Shown here one piece after another: positions 44,532 to 56,382 of a DNA stretch of 64,000 bases. This stretch comes from Auanema rhodensis. Its lineage: Eukaryota; Nematoda; Chromadorea; Rhabditida; Rhabditidae. How positions within the stretch are numbered: position 1 is the stretch's first letter; each line of letters opens with the position of its first letter. The stretch covers positions 14,585,638-14,649,637 of the forward strand of contig OZ059900.1 of the NCBI GenBank assembly GCA_964057225.1, read 5' to 3'. The position numbers and the translations under genes are program-made. Under the pieces are notes generated by a model that did no database searches, was not told the origin of the DNA, and saw nothing but the letters and a program-made list of their open reading frames with translations.

Positions 44532-44896
44532 AATGTTTTTGTTCTGATTCATCGTTATTGAATGTTATGCTATTTTTGTTTTCTTCAAAAAGTCGGATAA
44601 AAACGATAATTATTAGAAAAAAGATTGTTTTAAACTTTCTGCTTTTTCAAAAGTGATTTGAGCTTGTGATTTTTTTTAAATTTTCAAACATTTCTATTTA
44701 ATTTAAGTGTTCTATCTTAATTACGATGAAAAAATTGATACGTCAGCGTTTATCAATCGTTAATTGTAACACCAAACTTCAATTAGCTCTTTGAGTAAAG
44801 TAGGCCATAAATCAAGATATGTTAGAGACAGTGTTTCATTTTTCTACTTTAATTCAAACTCACACTCTTAATGAAAGTTTCTAAGTGCAAATTCAA

Positions 44897-44968
44897 TCCT
44901 CGGTAGTATAGTGGTGAGTATCCGCGTCTGTCACATGCGAGACCCGGGTTCAATTCCCGGCCGGGGAG
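44897..44968 (+). tRNA. tRNA-Asp-GTC: tRNA-Asp(GTC), unit 103 (consensus)
   Basis: Consensus gene with T5. Counterpart of unit 98. Confidence 0.97.
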
Positions 44969-45335
44969 AATGTTTTTGTTCTGATTCATCGTTATTGAAT
45001 GTTATGCTATTTTTGTTTTCTTCAAAAAGTCGGATAAAAACGATAATTATTAGAAAAAAGATTGTTTTAAACTTTCTGCTTTTTCAAAAGTGATTTGAGC
45101 TTGTGATTTTTTTTTAAATTTTCAAACATTTCTATTTAATTTAAGTGTTCTATCTTAATTACGATGAAAAAAATTGATACGTCAGCGTTTATCAATCGTT
45201 AATTGTAACACCAAACTTCAATTAGCTCTTTGAGTAAAGTAGGCCATAAATCAAGATATGTTAGAGACAGTGTTTCATTTTTCTACTTTAATTCAAACTC
45301 ACACTCTTAATGAAAGTTTCTAAGTGCAAATTCAA

Positions 45336-45407
45336 TCCTCGGTAGTATAGTGGTGAGTATCCGCGTCTGTCACATGCGAGACCCGGGTTCAATTCCCGGC
45401 CGGGGAG
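45336..45407 (+). tRNA. tRNA-Asp-GTC: tRNA-Asp(GTC), unit 104 (consensus)
   Basis: Consensus gene with T5. Counterpart of unit 99. Confidence 0.97.
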
Positions 45408-45774
45408 AATGTTTTTGTTCTGATTCATCGTTATTGAATGTTATGCTATTTTTGTTTTCTTCAAAAAGTCGGATAAAGACGATAATTATTAGAAAAAAGA
45501 TTGTTTTAAACTTTCTGCTTTTTCAAAAGTGATTTGAGCTTGTGATTTTTTTTTAAATTTTCAAACATTTCTATTTAATTTAAGTGTTCTATCTTAATTA
45601 CGATGAAAAAAAATGGAACGTCAGCGTTAATCAATTGTTCATTGTAACACCAAACTTCAATTAGCTCTTTGATTAAAGTAGGCCATGAATCAAGATATGT
45701 TAGAGACAGTGTTTCATTTTTCTACTTTAATTCAAACTCACACTCTTAATGAAAGTTTCTAAGTGCAAATTCAA

Positions 45775-45846
45775 TCCTCGGTAGTATAGTGGTGAGTATC
45801 CGCGTCTGTCACATGCGAGACCCGGGTTCAATTCCCGGCCGGGGAG
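45775..45846 (+). tRNA. tRNA-Asp-GTC: tRNA-Asp(GTC), unit 105 (consensus)
   Basis: Consensus gene with T5. Flank with gattaaag and catgaatc. Confidence 0.97.
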
Positions 45847-46213
45847 AATGTTTTTGTTCTGATTCATCGTTATTGAATGTTATGCTATTTTTGTTTTCTT
45901 CAAAAAGTCGGATAAAAACGATAATTATTAGAAAAAAGATTGTTTTAAACTTTCTGCTTTTTCAAAAGTGATTTGAGCTTGTGATTTTTTTTTAAATTTT
46001 CAAACATTTCTATTTAATTTAAGTGTTCTATCTTAATTACGATGAAAAAAATTGATACGTCAGCGTTTATCAATCGTTAATTGTAACACCAAACTTCAAT
46101 TAGCTCTTTGAGTAAAGTAGGCCATAAATCAAGATATGTTAGAGACAGTGTTTCATTTTTCTACTTTAATTCAAACTCACACTCTTAATGAAAGTTTCTA
46201 AGTGCAAATTCAA

Positions 46214-46285
46214 TCCTCGGTAGTATAGTGGTGAGTATCCGCGTCTGTCACATGCGAGACCCGGGTTCAATTCCCGGCCGGGGAG
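46214..46285 (+). tRNA. tRNA-Asp-GTC: tRNA-Asp(GTC), unit 106 (consensus)
   Basis: Consensus gene with T5. Spacer has ttttaaaatttt. Confidence 0.97.
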
Positions 46286-46652
46286 AATGTTTTTGTTCTG
46301 ATTCATCGTTATTGAATGTTATGCTATTTTTGTTTTCTTCAAAAAGTCGGATAAAGACGATAATTATTAGAAAAAAGATTGTTTTAAACTTTCTGCTTTT
46401 TCAAAAGTGATTTGAGCTTGTGATTTTTTTTAAAATTTTCAAACATTTCTATTTAATTTAAGTGTTCTATCTTAATTACGATGAAAAAAAATGGAACGTC
46501 AGCGTTAATCAATTGTTCATTGTAACACCAAACTTCAATTAGCTCTTTGATTAAAGTAGGCCATGAATCAAGATATGTTAGAGACAGTGTTTCATTTTTC
46601 TACTTTAATTCAAACTCACACTCTTAATGAAAGTTTCTAAGTGCAAATTCAA

Positions 46653-46724
46653 TCCTCGGTAGTATAGTGGTGAGTATCCGCGTCTGTCACATGCGAGACC
46701 CGGGTTCAATTCCCGGCCGGGGAG
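46653..46724 (+). tRNA. tRNA-Asp-GTC: tRNA-Asp(GTC), unit 107 (consensus)
   Basis: Consensus gene with T5. Spacer has ggatgaagacg, shared only with unit 109. Confidence 0.97.
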
Positions 46725-47091
46725 AATGTTTTTGTTCTGATTCATCGTTATTGAATGTTATGCTATTTTTGTTTTCTTCAAAAAGTCGGATGAAGACGAT
46801 AATTATTAGAAAAAAGATTGTTTTAAACTTTCTGCTTTTTCAAAAGTGATTTGAGCTTGTGATTTTTTTTTAAATTTTCAAACATTTCTATTTAATTTAA
46901 GTGTTCTATCTTAATTACGATGAAAAAAAATGGAACGTCAGCGTTAATCAATTGTTCATTGTAACACCAAACTTCAATTAGCTCTTTGATTAAAGTAGGC
47001 CATGAATCAAGATATGTTAGAGACAGTGTTTCATTTTTCTACTTTAATTCAAACTCACACTCTTAATGAAAGTTTCTAAGTGCAAATTCAA

Positions 47092-47163
47092 TCCTCGGTA
47101 GTATAGTGGTGAGTATCCGCGTCTGTCACATGCGAGACCCGGGTTCAATTCCCGGCCGGGGAG
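47092..47163 (+). tRNA. tRNA-Asp-GTC: tRNA-Asp(GTC), unit 108 (consensus)
   Basis: Consensus gene with T5. Lies between the two ggatgaagacg units, suggesting an 878-bp two-unit duplication. Confidence 0.97.
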
Positions 47164-47530
47164 AATGTTTTTGTTCTGATTCATCGTTATTGAATGTTAT
47201 GCTATTTTTGTTTTCTTCAAAAAGTCGGATAAAGACGATAATTATTAGAAAAAAGATTGTTTTAAACTTTCTGCTTTTTCAAAAGTGATTTGAGCTTGTG
47301 ATTTTTTTTTAAATTTTCAAACATTTCTATTTAATTTAAGTGTTCTATCTTAATTACGATGAAAAAAAATGGAACGTCAGCGTTAATCAATTGTTCATTG
47401 TAACACCAAACTTCAATTAGCTCTTTGATTAAAGTAGGCCATGAATCAAGATATGTTAGAGACAGTGTTTCATTTTTCTACTTTAATTCAAACTCACACT
47501 CTTAATGAAAGTTTCTAAGTGCAAATTCAA

Positions 47531-47602
47531 TCCTCGGTAGTATAGTGGTGAGTATCCGCGTCTGTCACATGCGAGACCCGGGTTCAATTCCCGGCCGGGG
47601 AG
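47531..47602 (+). tRNA. tRNA-Asp-GTC: tRNA-Asp(GTC), unit 109 (consensus)
   Basis: Consensus gene with T5. Carries ggatgaagacg. Confidence 0.97.
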
Positions 47603-47969
47603 AATGTTTTTGTTCTGATTCATCGTTATTGAATGTTATGCTATTTTTGTTTTCTTCAAAAAGTCGGATGAAGACGATAATTATTAGAAAAAAGATTGTT
47701 TTAAACTTTCTGCTTTTTCAAAAGTGATTTGAGCTTGTGATTTTTTTTTAAATTTTCAAACATTTCTATTTAATTTAAGTGTTCTATCTTAATTACGATG
47801 AAAAAAAATGGAACGTCAGCGTTAATCAATTGTTCATTGTAACACCAAACTTCAATTAGCTCTTTGATTAAAGTAGGCCATGAATCAAGATATGTTAGAG
47901 ACAGTGTTTCATTTTTCTACTTTAATTCAAACTCACACTCTTAATGAAAGTTTCTAAGTGCAAATTCAA

Positions 47970-48041
47970 TCCTCGGTAGTATAGTGGTGAGTATCCGCGT
48001 CTGTCACATGCGAGACCCGGGTTCAATTCCCGGCCGGGGAG
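47970..48041 (+). tRNA. tRNA-Asp-GTC: tRNA-Asp(GTC), unit 110 (consensus)
   Basis: Consensus gene with T5. Spacer returns to ggataaaaacg and the gatacgtc tail. Confidence 0.97.
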
Positions 48042-48408
48042 AATGTTTTTGTTCTGATTCATCGTTATTGAATGTTATGCTATTTTTGTTTTCTTCAAAA
48101 AGTCGGATAAAAACGATAATTATTAGAAAAAAGATTGTTTTAAACTTTCTGCTTTTTCAAAAGTGATTTGAGCTTGTGATTTTTTTTTAAATTTTCAAAC
48201 ATTTCTATTTAATTTAAGTGTTCTATCTTAATTACGATGAAAAAAATTGATACGTCAGCGTTTATCAATCGTTAATTGTAACACCAAACTTCAATTAGCT
48301 CTTTGAGTAAAGTAGGCCATAAATCAAGATATGTTAGAGACAGTGTTTCATTTTTCTACTTTAATTCAAACTCACACTCTTAATGAAAGTTTCTAAGTGC
48401 AAATTCAA

Positions 48409-48480
48409 TCCTCGGTAGTATAGTGGTGAGTATCCGCGTCTGTCACATGCGAGACCCGGGTTCAATTCCCGGCCGGGGAG
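48409..48480 (+). tRNA. tRNA-Asp-GTC: tRNA-Asp(GTC), unit 111 (consensus)
   Basis: Consensus gene with T5. 5-bp insertion, but with the usual ctaagtg flank; period 444 bp. Confidence 0.97.
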
Positions 48481-48852
48481 AATGTTTTTGTTCTGATTCA
48501 TCGTTATTGAATGTTATGCTATTTTTGTTTTCTTCCAAAAGTCGGATAAAAAAGATAATTATTAGAAAAAAGGTTGTTTTATTTTAAACTTTCTGTTTTT
48601 TCAAAAGTGATTTGAGCTTGTGATTTTTTTTTAAATTTTCAAACATTTCTATTTAATTTAAGTGTTCTATCTTAATTACGATGAAAAAAAATGGAACGTC
48701 AGCGTTAATCAATTGTTCATTGTAACACCAAACTTCAATTAGCGCTTTGATTAAAGTAGGCCATGAATCAAGATATGTTAGAGACAGTGTTTCATTTTTC
48801 TACTTTAATTCAAACTCACACTCTTAATGAAAGTTTCTAAGTGCAAATTCAA

Positions 48853-48924
48853 TCCTCGGTAGTATAGTGGTGAGTATCCGCGTCTGTCACATGCGAGACC
48901 CGGGTTCAATTCCCGGCCGGGGAG
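48853..48924 (+). tRNA. tRNA-Asp-GTC: tRNA-Asp(GTC), unit 112 (consensus)
   Basis: Consensus gene with a T4 stop. Flank has a private agcgctttg; tail reads acgtcaacg. Confidence 0.97.
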
Positions 48925-49290
48925 AATGCTTTTGTTCTGATTCATCATTATTGAATGTTATGCTATTTTTGTTTTCTTCAAAAAGTCGGATAAAGACGAT
49001 AATTATTAGAAAAAAGATTGTTTTAAACTTTCTGCTTTTTCAAAAGTGGTTTGAGCTTGTGATTTTTTTTAAATTTTCAAACATTTCTATTTAATTTAAG
49101 TGTTCTATCTTAATTACGATGAAAAAAATTGATACGTCAACGTTTATCAATCGTTAATTGTAACACCAAACTTCAATTAGCTCTTTGAGTAAAGTAGGCC
49201 ATAAATCAAGATATGTTAGAGACAGTGTTTCATTTTTCTACTTTAATTCAAACTCACACTCTTAATGAAAGTTTCTAAGTGCAAATTCAA

Positions 49291-49362
49291 TCCTCGGTAG
49301 TATAGTGGTGAGTATCCGCGTCTGTCACATGCGAGACCCGGGATCAATTCCCGGCCGGGGAG
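49291..49362 (+). tRNA. tRNA-Asp-GTC: tRNA-Asp(GTC), unit 113, T54A variant
   Basis: T54A at 49343. It follows an acgtcaacg tail, as do most T54A copies. Confidence 0.95.
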
Positions 49363-49728
49363 AATGTTTTTGTTCTGATTCATCGTTATTGAATGTTATG
49401 CTATTTTTGTTTTCTTCAAAAAGTCGGATAAAGACGATAATTATTAGAAAAAAGATTGTTTTAAACTTTCTGCTTTTTCAAAAGTGATTTGAGCTTGTGA
49501 TTTTTTTTAAATTTTCAAACATTTCTATTTAATTTAAGTGTTCTATCTTAATTACGATGAAAAAAATTGATACGTCAGCGTTTATCAATCGTTAATTGTA
49601 ACACCAAACTTCAATTAGCTCTTTGAGTAAAGTAGGCCATAAATCAAGATATGTTAGAGACAGTGTTTCATTTTTCTACTTTAATTCAAACTCACACTCT
49701 TAATGAAAGTTTCTAAGTGCAAATTCAA

Positions 49729-49800
49729 TCCTCGGTAGTATAGTGGTGAGTATCCGCGTCTGTCACATGCGAGACCCGGGTTCAATTCCCGGCCGGGGAG
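49729..49800 (+). tRNA. tRNA-Asp-GTC: tRNA-Asp(GTC), unit 114 (consensus)
   Basis: Consensus gene with T5. Spacer ends in the gaaacgtc tail. Confidence 0.97.
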
Positions 49801-50166
49801 AATGTTTTTGTTCTGATTCATCGTTATTGAATGTTATGCTATTTTTGTTTTCTTCAAAAAGTCGGATAAAGACGATAATTATTAGAAAAAAGATTGTTTT
49901 AAACTTTCTGCTTTTTCAAAAGTGATTTGAGCTTGTGATTTTTTTTAAATTCTTAAACATTTCCATTTAATTTAAATGTTCTATCTCAATTACGATGAAA
50001 AAAATTGAAACGTCAGCGTTAATCAATTGTTCATTCTAACACCAAACTTCAATTAGCTCTTTGAGTAAAGTAGGCCATAAATCAAGATATGTTAGAGACA
50101 GTGTTTCATTTTTCTACTTTAATTCAAACTCACACTCTTAATGAAAGTTTCTAAGTGCAAATTCAA

Positions 50167-50238
50167 TCCTCGGTAGTATAGTGGTGAGTATCCGCGTCTG
50201 TCACATGCGAGACCCGGGATCAATTCCCGGCCGGGGAG
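50167..50238 (+). tRNA. tRNA-Asp-GTC: tRNA-Asp(GTC), unit 115, T54A variant
   Basis: T54A at 50219. Unlike unit 113 it follows a gaaacgtc tail, so the change has moved between unit backgrounds. Confidence 0.95.
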
Positions 50239-50604
50239 AATGTTTTTGTTCTGATTCATCGTTATTGAATGTTATGCTATTTTTGTTTTCTTCAAAAAGT
50301 CGGATAAAGACGATAATTATTAGAAAAAAGATTGTTTTAAACTTTCTGCTTTTTCAAAAGTGATTTGAGCTTGTGATTTTTTTTAAATTTTCAAACATTT
50401 CTATTTAATTTAAGTGTTCTATCTTAATTACGATGAAAAAAATTGATACGTCAGCGTTTATCAATCGTTAATTGTAACACCAAACTTCAATTAGCTCTTT
50501 GAGTAAAGTAGGCCATAAATCAAGATATGTTAGAGACAGTGTTTCATTTTTCTACTTTAATTCAAACTCACACTCTTAATGAAAGTTTCTAAGTGCAAAT
50601 TCAA

Positions 50605-50676
50605 TCCTCGGTAGTATAGTGGTGAGTATCCGCGTCTGTCACATGCGAGACCCGGGTTCAATTCCCGGCCGGGGAG
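50605..50676 (+). tRNA. tRNA-Asp-GTC: tRNA-Asp(GTC), unit 116 (consensus)
   Basis: Consensus gene with a T4 stop. Spacer has gagaaaaaattg. Confidence 0.97.
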
Positions 50677-51042
50677 AATGCTTTTGTTCTGATTCATCAT
50701 TATTGAATGTTATGCTATTTTTGTTTTCTTCAAAAAGTCGGATAAAGACGATAATTATTAGAGAAAAAATTGTTTTAAACTTTCTGCTTTTTCAAAAGTG
50801 GTTTGAGCTTGTGATTTTTTTTAAATTTTCAAACATTTCTATTTAATTTAAGTGTTCTATCTTAATTACGATGAAAAAAATTGATACGTCAACGTTTATC
50901 AATCGTTAATTGTAACACCAAACTTCAATTAGCTCTTTGAGTAAAGTAGGCCATAAATCAAGATATGTTAGAGACAGTGTTTCATTTTTCTACTTTAATT
51001 CAAACTCACACTCTTAATGAAAGTTTCTAAGTGCAAATTCAA

Positions 51043-51114
51043 TCCTCGGTAGTATAGTGGTGAGTATCCGCGTCTGTCACATGCGAGACCCGGGATCAAT
51101 TCCCGGCCGGGGAG
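51043..51114 (+). tRNA. tRNA-Asp-GTC: tRNA-Asp(GTC), unit 117, T54A variant
   Basis: T54A at 51095, after an acgtcaacg tail. Confidence 0.95.
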
Positions 51115-51480
51115 AATGTTTTTGTTCTGATTCATCGTTATTGAATGTTATGCTATTTTTGTTTTCTTCAAAAAGTCGGATAAAGACGATAATTATTAGA
51201 AAAAAGATTGTTTTAAACTTTCTGCTTTTTCAAAAGTGATTTGAGCTTGTGATTTTTTTTAAATTTTCAAACATTTCTATTTAATTTAAGTGTTCTATCT
51301 TAATTACGATGAAAAAAATTGATACGTCAGCGTTTATCAATCGTTAATTGTAACACCAAACTTCAATTAGCTCTTTGAGTAAAGTAGGCCATAAATCAAG
51401 ATATGTTAGAGACAGTGTTTCATTTTTCTACTTTAATTCAAACTCACACTCTTAATGAAAGTTTCTAAGTGCAAATTCAA

Positions 51481-51552
51481 TCCTCGGTAGTATAGTGGTG
51501 AGTATCCGCGTCTGTCACATGCGAGACCCGGGTTCAATTCCCGGCCGGGGAG
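51481..51552 (+). tRNA. tRNA-Asp-GTC: tRNA-Asp(GTC), unit 118 (consensus)
   Basis: Consensus gene with T5. 5-bp insertion; counterpart of unit 111 at 3,072 bp. Confidence 0.97.
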
Positions 51553-51924
51553 AATGTTTTTGTTCTGATTCATCGTTATTGAATGTTATGCTATTTTTGT
51601 TTTCTTCCAAAAGTCGGATAAAAAAGATAATTATTAGAAAAAAGGTTGTTTTATTTTAAACTTTCTGTTTTTTCAAAAGTGATTTGAGCTTGTGATTTTT
51701 TTTTAAATTTTCAAACATTTCTATTTAATTTAAGTGTTCTATCTTAATTACGATGAAAAAAAATGGAACGTCAGCGTTAATCAATTGTTCATTGTAACAC
51801 CAAACTTCAATTAGCTCTTTGATTAAAGTAGGCCATGAATCAAGATATGTTAGAGACATTGTTTCATTTTTCTACTTTAATTCAAACTCACACTCTTAAT
51901 GAAAGTTTCTAAGTGCAAATTCAA

Positions 51925-51996
51925 TCCTCGGTAGTATAGTGGTGAGTATCCGCGTCTGTCACATGCGAGACCCGGGTTCAATTCCCGGCCGGGGAG
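51925..51996 (+). tRNA. tRNA-Asp-GTC: tRNA-Asp(GTC), unit 119 (consensus)
   Basis: Consensus gene with a T4 stop. Flank has a private gagacattg. Confidence 0.97.
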
Positions 51997-52362
51997 AATG
52001 CTTTTGTTCTGATTCATCATTATTGAATGTTATGCTATTTTTGTTTTCTTCAAAAAGTCGGATAAAGACGATAATTATTAGAAAAAAGATTGTTTTAAAC
52101 TTTCTGCTTTTTCAAAAGTGGTTTGAGCTTGTGATTTTTTTTAAATTTTCAAACATTTCTATTTAATTTAAGTGTTCTATCTTAATTACGATGAAAAAAA
52201 TTGATACGTCAACGTTTATCAATCGTTAATTGTAACACCAAACTTCAATTAGCTCTTTGAGTAAAGTAGGCCATAAATCAAGATATGTTAGAGACAGTGT
52301 TTCATTTTTCTACTTTAATTCAAACTCACACTCTTAATGAAAGTTTCTAAGTGCAAATTCAA

Positions 52363-52434
52363 TCCTCGGTAGTATAGTGGTGAGTATCCGCGTCTGTCAC
52401 ATGCGAGACCCGGGTTCAATTCCCGGCCGGGGAG
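52363..52434 (+). tRNA. tRNA-Asp-GTC: tRNA-Asp(GTC), unit 120 (consensus)
   Basis: Consensus gene with a T4 stop. Spacer has gagaaaaaattg and ttaacttaag. Confidence 0.97.
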
Positions 52435-52800
52435 AATGCTTTTGTTCTGATTCATCATTATTGAATGTTATGCTATTTTTGTTTTCTTCAAAAAGTCGGA
52501 TAAAGACGATAATTATTAGAGAAAAAATTGTTTTAAACTTTCTGCTTTTTCAAAAGTGGTTTGAGCTTGTGATTTTTTTTAAATTTTCAAACATTTCTAT
52601 TTAACTTAAGTGTTCTATCTTAATTACGATGAAAAAAATTGATACGTCAACGTTTATCAATCGTTAATTGTAACACCAAACTTCAATTAGCTCTTTGAGT
52701 AAAGTAGGCCATAAATCAAGATATGTTAGAGACAGTGTTTCATTTTTCTACTTTAATTCAAACTCACACTCTTAATGAAAGTTTCTAAGTGCAAATTCAA

Positions 52801-52872
52801 TCCTCGGTAGTATAGTGGTGAGTATCCGCGTCTGTCACATGCGAGACCCGGGATCAATTCCCGGCCGGGGAG
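52801..52872 (+). tRNA. tRNA-Asp-GTC: tRNA-Asp(GTC), unit 121, T54A variant
   Basis: T54A at 52853. Counterpart of unit 117. Confidence 0.95.
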
Positions 52873-53238
52873 AATGTTTTTGTTCTGATTCATCGTTATT
52901 GAATGTTATGCTATTTTTGTTTTCTTCAAAAAGTCGGATAAAGACGATAATTATTAGAAAAAAGATTGTTTTAAACTTTCTGCTTTTTCAAAAGTGATTT
53001 GAGCTTGTGATTTTTTTTAAATTTTCAAACATTTCTATTTAATTTAAGTGTTCTATCTTAATTACGATGAAAAAAATTGATACGTCAGCGTTTATCAATC
53101 GTTAATTGTAACACCAAACTTCAATTAGCTCTTTGAGTAAAGTAGGCCATAAATCAAGATATGTTAGAGACAGTGTTTCATTTTTCTACTTTAATTCAAA
53201 CTCACACTCTTAATGAAAGTTTCTAAGTGCAAATTCAA

Positions 53239-53310
53239 TCCTCGGTAGTATAGTGGTGAGTATCCGCGTCTGTCACATGCGAGACCCGGGTTCAATTCCC
53301 GGCCGGGGAG
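53239..53310 (+). tRNA. tRNA-Asp-GTC: tRNA-Asp(GTC), unit 122 (consensus)
   Basis: Consensus gene with T5. 5-bp insertion; period 444 bp. Confidence 0.97.
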
Positions 53311-53682
53311 AATGTTTTTGTTCTGATTCATCGTTATTGAATGTTATGCTATTTTTGTTTTCTTCCAAAAGTCGGATAAAAAAGATAATTATTAGAAAAA
53401 AGGTTGTTTTATTTTAAACTTTCTGTTTTTTCAAAAGTGATTTGAGCTTGTGATTTTTTTTTAAATTTTCAAACATTTCTATTTAATTTAAGTGTTCTAT
53501 CTTAATTACGATGAAAAAAAATGGAACGTCAGCGTTAATCAATTGTTCATTGTAACACCAAACTTCAATTAGCTCTTTGATTAAAGTAGGCCATGAATCA
53601 AGATATGTTAGAGACAGTGTTTCATTTTTCTACTTTAATTCAAACTCACACTCTTAATGAAAGTTTCTAAGTGCAAATTCAA

Positions 53683-53754
53683 TCCTCGGTAGTATAGTGG
53701 TGAGTATCCGCGTCTGTCACATGCGAGACCCGGGTTCAATTCCCGGCCGGGGAG
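53683..53754 (+). tRNA. tRNA-Asp-GTC: tRNA-Asp(GTC), unit 123 (consensus)
   Basis: Consensus gene with a T4 stop, gtggtttg and acgtcaacg. Confidence 0.97.
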
Positions 53755-54120
53755 AATGCTTTTGTTCTGATTCATCATTATTGAATGTTATGCTATTTTT
53801 GTTTTCTTCAAAAAGTCGGATAAAGACGATAATTATTAGAAAAAAGATTGTTTTAAACTTTCTGCTTTTTCAAAAGTGGTTTGAGCTTGTGATTTTTTTT
53901 AAATTTTCAAACATTTCTATTTAATTTAAGTGTTCTATCTTAATTACGATGAAAAAAATTGATACGTCAACGTTTATCAATCGTTAATTGTAACACCAAA
54001 CTTCAATTAGCTCTTTGAGTAAAGTAGGCCATAAATCAAGATATGTTAGAGACAGTGTTTCATTTTTCTACTTTAATTCAAACTCACACTCTTAATGAAA
54101 GTTTCTAAGTGCAAATTCAA

Positions 54121-54192
54121 TCCTCGGTAGTATAGTGGTGAGTATCCGCGTCTGTCACATGCGAGACCCGGGTTCAATTCCCGGCCGGGGAG
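54121..54192 (+). tRNA. tRNA-Asp-GTC: tRNA-Asp(GTC), unit 124 (consensus)
   Basis: Consensus gene with a T4 stop. Nearly the same as the unit before it. Confidence 0.97.
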
Positions 54193-54558
54193 AATGCTTT
54201 TGTTCTGATTCATCATTATTGAATGTTATGCTATTTTTGTTTTCTTCAAAAAGTCGGATAAAGACGATAATTATTAGAAAAAAGATTGTTTTAAACTTTC
54301 TGCTTTTTCAAAAGTGGTTTGAGCTTGTGATTTTTTTTAAATTTTCAAACATTTCTATTTAATTTAAGTGTTCTATCTTAATTACGATGAAAAAAATTGA
54401 TACGTCAACGTTTATCAATCGTTAATTGTAACACCAAACTTCAATTAGCTCTTTGAGTAAAGTAGGCCATAAATCAAGATATGTTAGAGACAGTGTTTCA
54501 TTTTTCTACTTTAATTCAAACTCACACTCTTAATGAAAGTTTCTAAGTGCAAATTCAA

Positions 54559-54630
54559 TCCTCGGTAGTATAGTGGTGAGTATCCGCGTCTGTCACATGC
54601 GAGACCCGGGTTCAATTCCCGGCCGGGGAG
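54559..54630 (+). tRNA. tRNA-Asp-GTC: tRNA-Asp(GTC), unit 125 (consensus)
   Basis: Consensus gene with T5. It follows an acgtcaacg tail but lacks T54A; spacer ends in gaaacgtc. Confidence 0.97.
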
Positions 54631-54996
54631 AATGTTTTTGTTCTGATTCATCGTTATTGAATGTTATGCTATTTTTGTTTTCTTCAAAAAGTCGGATAAA
54701 GACGATAATTATTAGAAAAAAGATTGTTTTAAACTTTCTGCTTTTTCAAAAGTGATTTGAGCTTGTGATTTTTTTTAAATTCTTAAACATTTCCATTTAA
54801 TTTAAATGTTCTATCTCAATTACGATGAAAAAAATTGAAACGTCAGCGTTAATCAATTGTTCATTCTAACACCAAACTTCAATTAGCTCTTTGAGTAAAG
54901 TAGGCCATAAATCAAGATATGTTAGAGACAGTGTTTCATTTTTCTACTTTAATTCAAACTCACACTCTTAATGAAAGTTTCTAAGTGCAAATTCAA

Positions 54997-55068
54997 TCCT
55001 CGGTAGTATAGTGGTGAGTATCCGCGTCTGTCACATGCGAGACCCGGGATCAATTCCCGGCCGGGGAG
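54997..55068 (+). tRNA. tRNA-Asp-GTC: tRNA-Asp(GTC), unit 126, T54A variant
   Basis: T54A at 55049. Counterpart of unit 115 at 4,830 bp. Confidence 0.95.
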
Positions 55069-55434
55069 AATGTTTTTGTTCTGATTCATCGTTATTGAAT
55101 GTTATGCTATTTTTGTTTTCTTCAAAAAGTCGGATAAAGACGATAATTATTAGAAAAAAGATTGTTTTAAACTTTCTGCTTTTTCAAAAGTGATTTGAGC
55201 TTGTGATTTTTTTTAAATTTTCAAACATTTCTATTTAATTTAAGTGTTCTATCTTAATTACGATGAAAAAAATTGATACGTCAGCGTTTATCAATCGTTA
55301 ATTGTAACACCAAACTTCAATTAGCTCTTTGAGTAAAGTAGGCCATAAATCAAGATATGTTAGAGACAGTGTTTCATTTTTCTACTTTAATTCAAACTCA
55401 CACTCTTAATGAAAGTTTCTAAGTGCAAATTCAA

Positions 55435-55506
55435 TCCTCGGTAGTATAGTGGTGAGTATCCGCGTCTGTCACATGCGAGACCCGGGTTCAATTCCCGGCC
55501 GGGGAG
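55435..55506 (+). tRNA. tRNA-Asp-GTC: tRNA-Asp(GTC), unit 127 (consensus)
   Basis: Consensus gene with a T4 stop. Shares ttaacttaag with unit 120. Confidence 0.97.
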
Positions 55507-55872
55507 AATGCTTTTGTTCTGATTCATCATTATTGAATGTTATGCTATTTTTGTTTTCTTCAAAAAGTCGGATAAAGACGATAATTATTAGAGAAAAAAT
55601 TGTTTTAAACTTTCTGCTTTTTCAAAAGTGGTTTGAGCTTGTGATTTTTTTTAAATTTTCAAACATTTCTATTTAACTTAAGTGTTCTATCTTAATTACG
55701 ATGAAAAAAATTGATACGTCAACGTTTATCAATCGTTAATTGTAACACCAAACTTCAATTAGCTCTTTGAGTAAAGTAGGCCATAAATCAAGATATGTTA
55801 GAGACAGTGTTTCATTTTTCTACTTTAATTCAAACTCACACTCTTAATGAAAGTTTCTAAGTGCAAATTCAA

Positions 55873-55944
55873 TCCTCGGTAGTATAGTGGTGAGTATCCG
55901 CGTCTGTCACATGCGAGACCCGGGATCAATTCCCGGCCGGGGAG
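55873..55944 (+). tRNA. tRNA-Asp-GTC: tRNA-Asp(GTC), unit 128, T54A variant
   Basis: T54A at 55925. Counterpart of units 117 and 121. Confidence 0.95.
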
Positions 55945-56310
55945 AATGTTTTTGTTCTGATTCATCGTTATTGAATGTTATGCTATTTTTGTTTTCTTCA
56001 AAAAGTCGGATAAAGACGATAATTATTAGAAAAAAGATTGTTTTAAACTTTCTGCTTTTTCAAAAGTGATTTGAGCTTGTGATTTTTTTTAAATTTTCAA
56101 ACATTTCTATTTAATTTAAGTGTTCTATCTTAATTACGATGAAAAAAATTGATACGTCAGCGTTTATCAATCGTTAATTGTAACACCAAACTTCAATTAG
56201 CTCTTTGAGTAAAGTAGGCCATAAATCAAGATATGTTAGAGACAGTGTTTCATTTTTCTACTTTAATTCAAACTCACACTCTTAATGAAAGTTTCTAAGT
56301 GCAAATTCAA

Positions 56311-56382
56311 TCCTCGGTAGTATAGTGGTGAGTATCCGCGTCTGTCACATGCGAGACCCGGGTTCAATTCCCGGCCGGGGAG
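56311..56382 (+). tRNA. tRNA-Asp-GTC: tRNA-Asp(GTC), unit 129 (consensus)
   Basis: Consensus gene with T5. Last unit seen with the 5-bp insertion. Confidence 0.97.

Larger units (their letters stand above)
41391..45774 (+). repeat. Higher-order repeat: units 95-99 repeated as 100-104
   Basis: Two adjacent five-unit blocks in register at 2,192 bp. Shared marks are gttctgactc at 41641 and 43833, C3T genes in units 96 and 101, T54A genes in 97 and 102, and a shortened A-run (gaaaaaattg) after units 97 and 102. Confidence 0.92.
48409..52362 (+). repeat. Higher-order repeat: units 111-112 repeated as 118-119
   Basis: Offset 3,072 bp. Both pairs are a unit with the 5-bp insertion followed by a unit with the T4 stop and gtggtttg. 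The match stops after the second unit. Confidence 0.8.
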
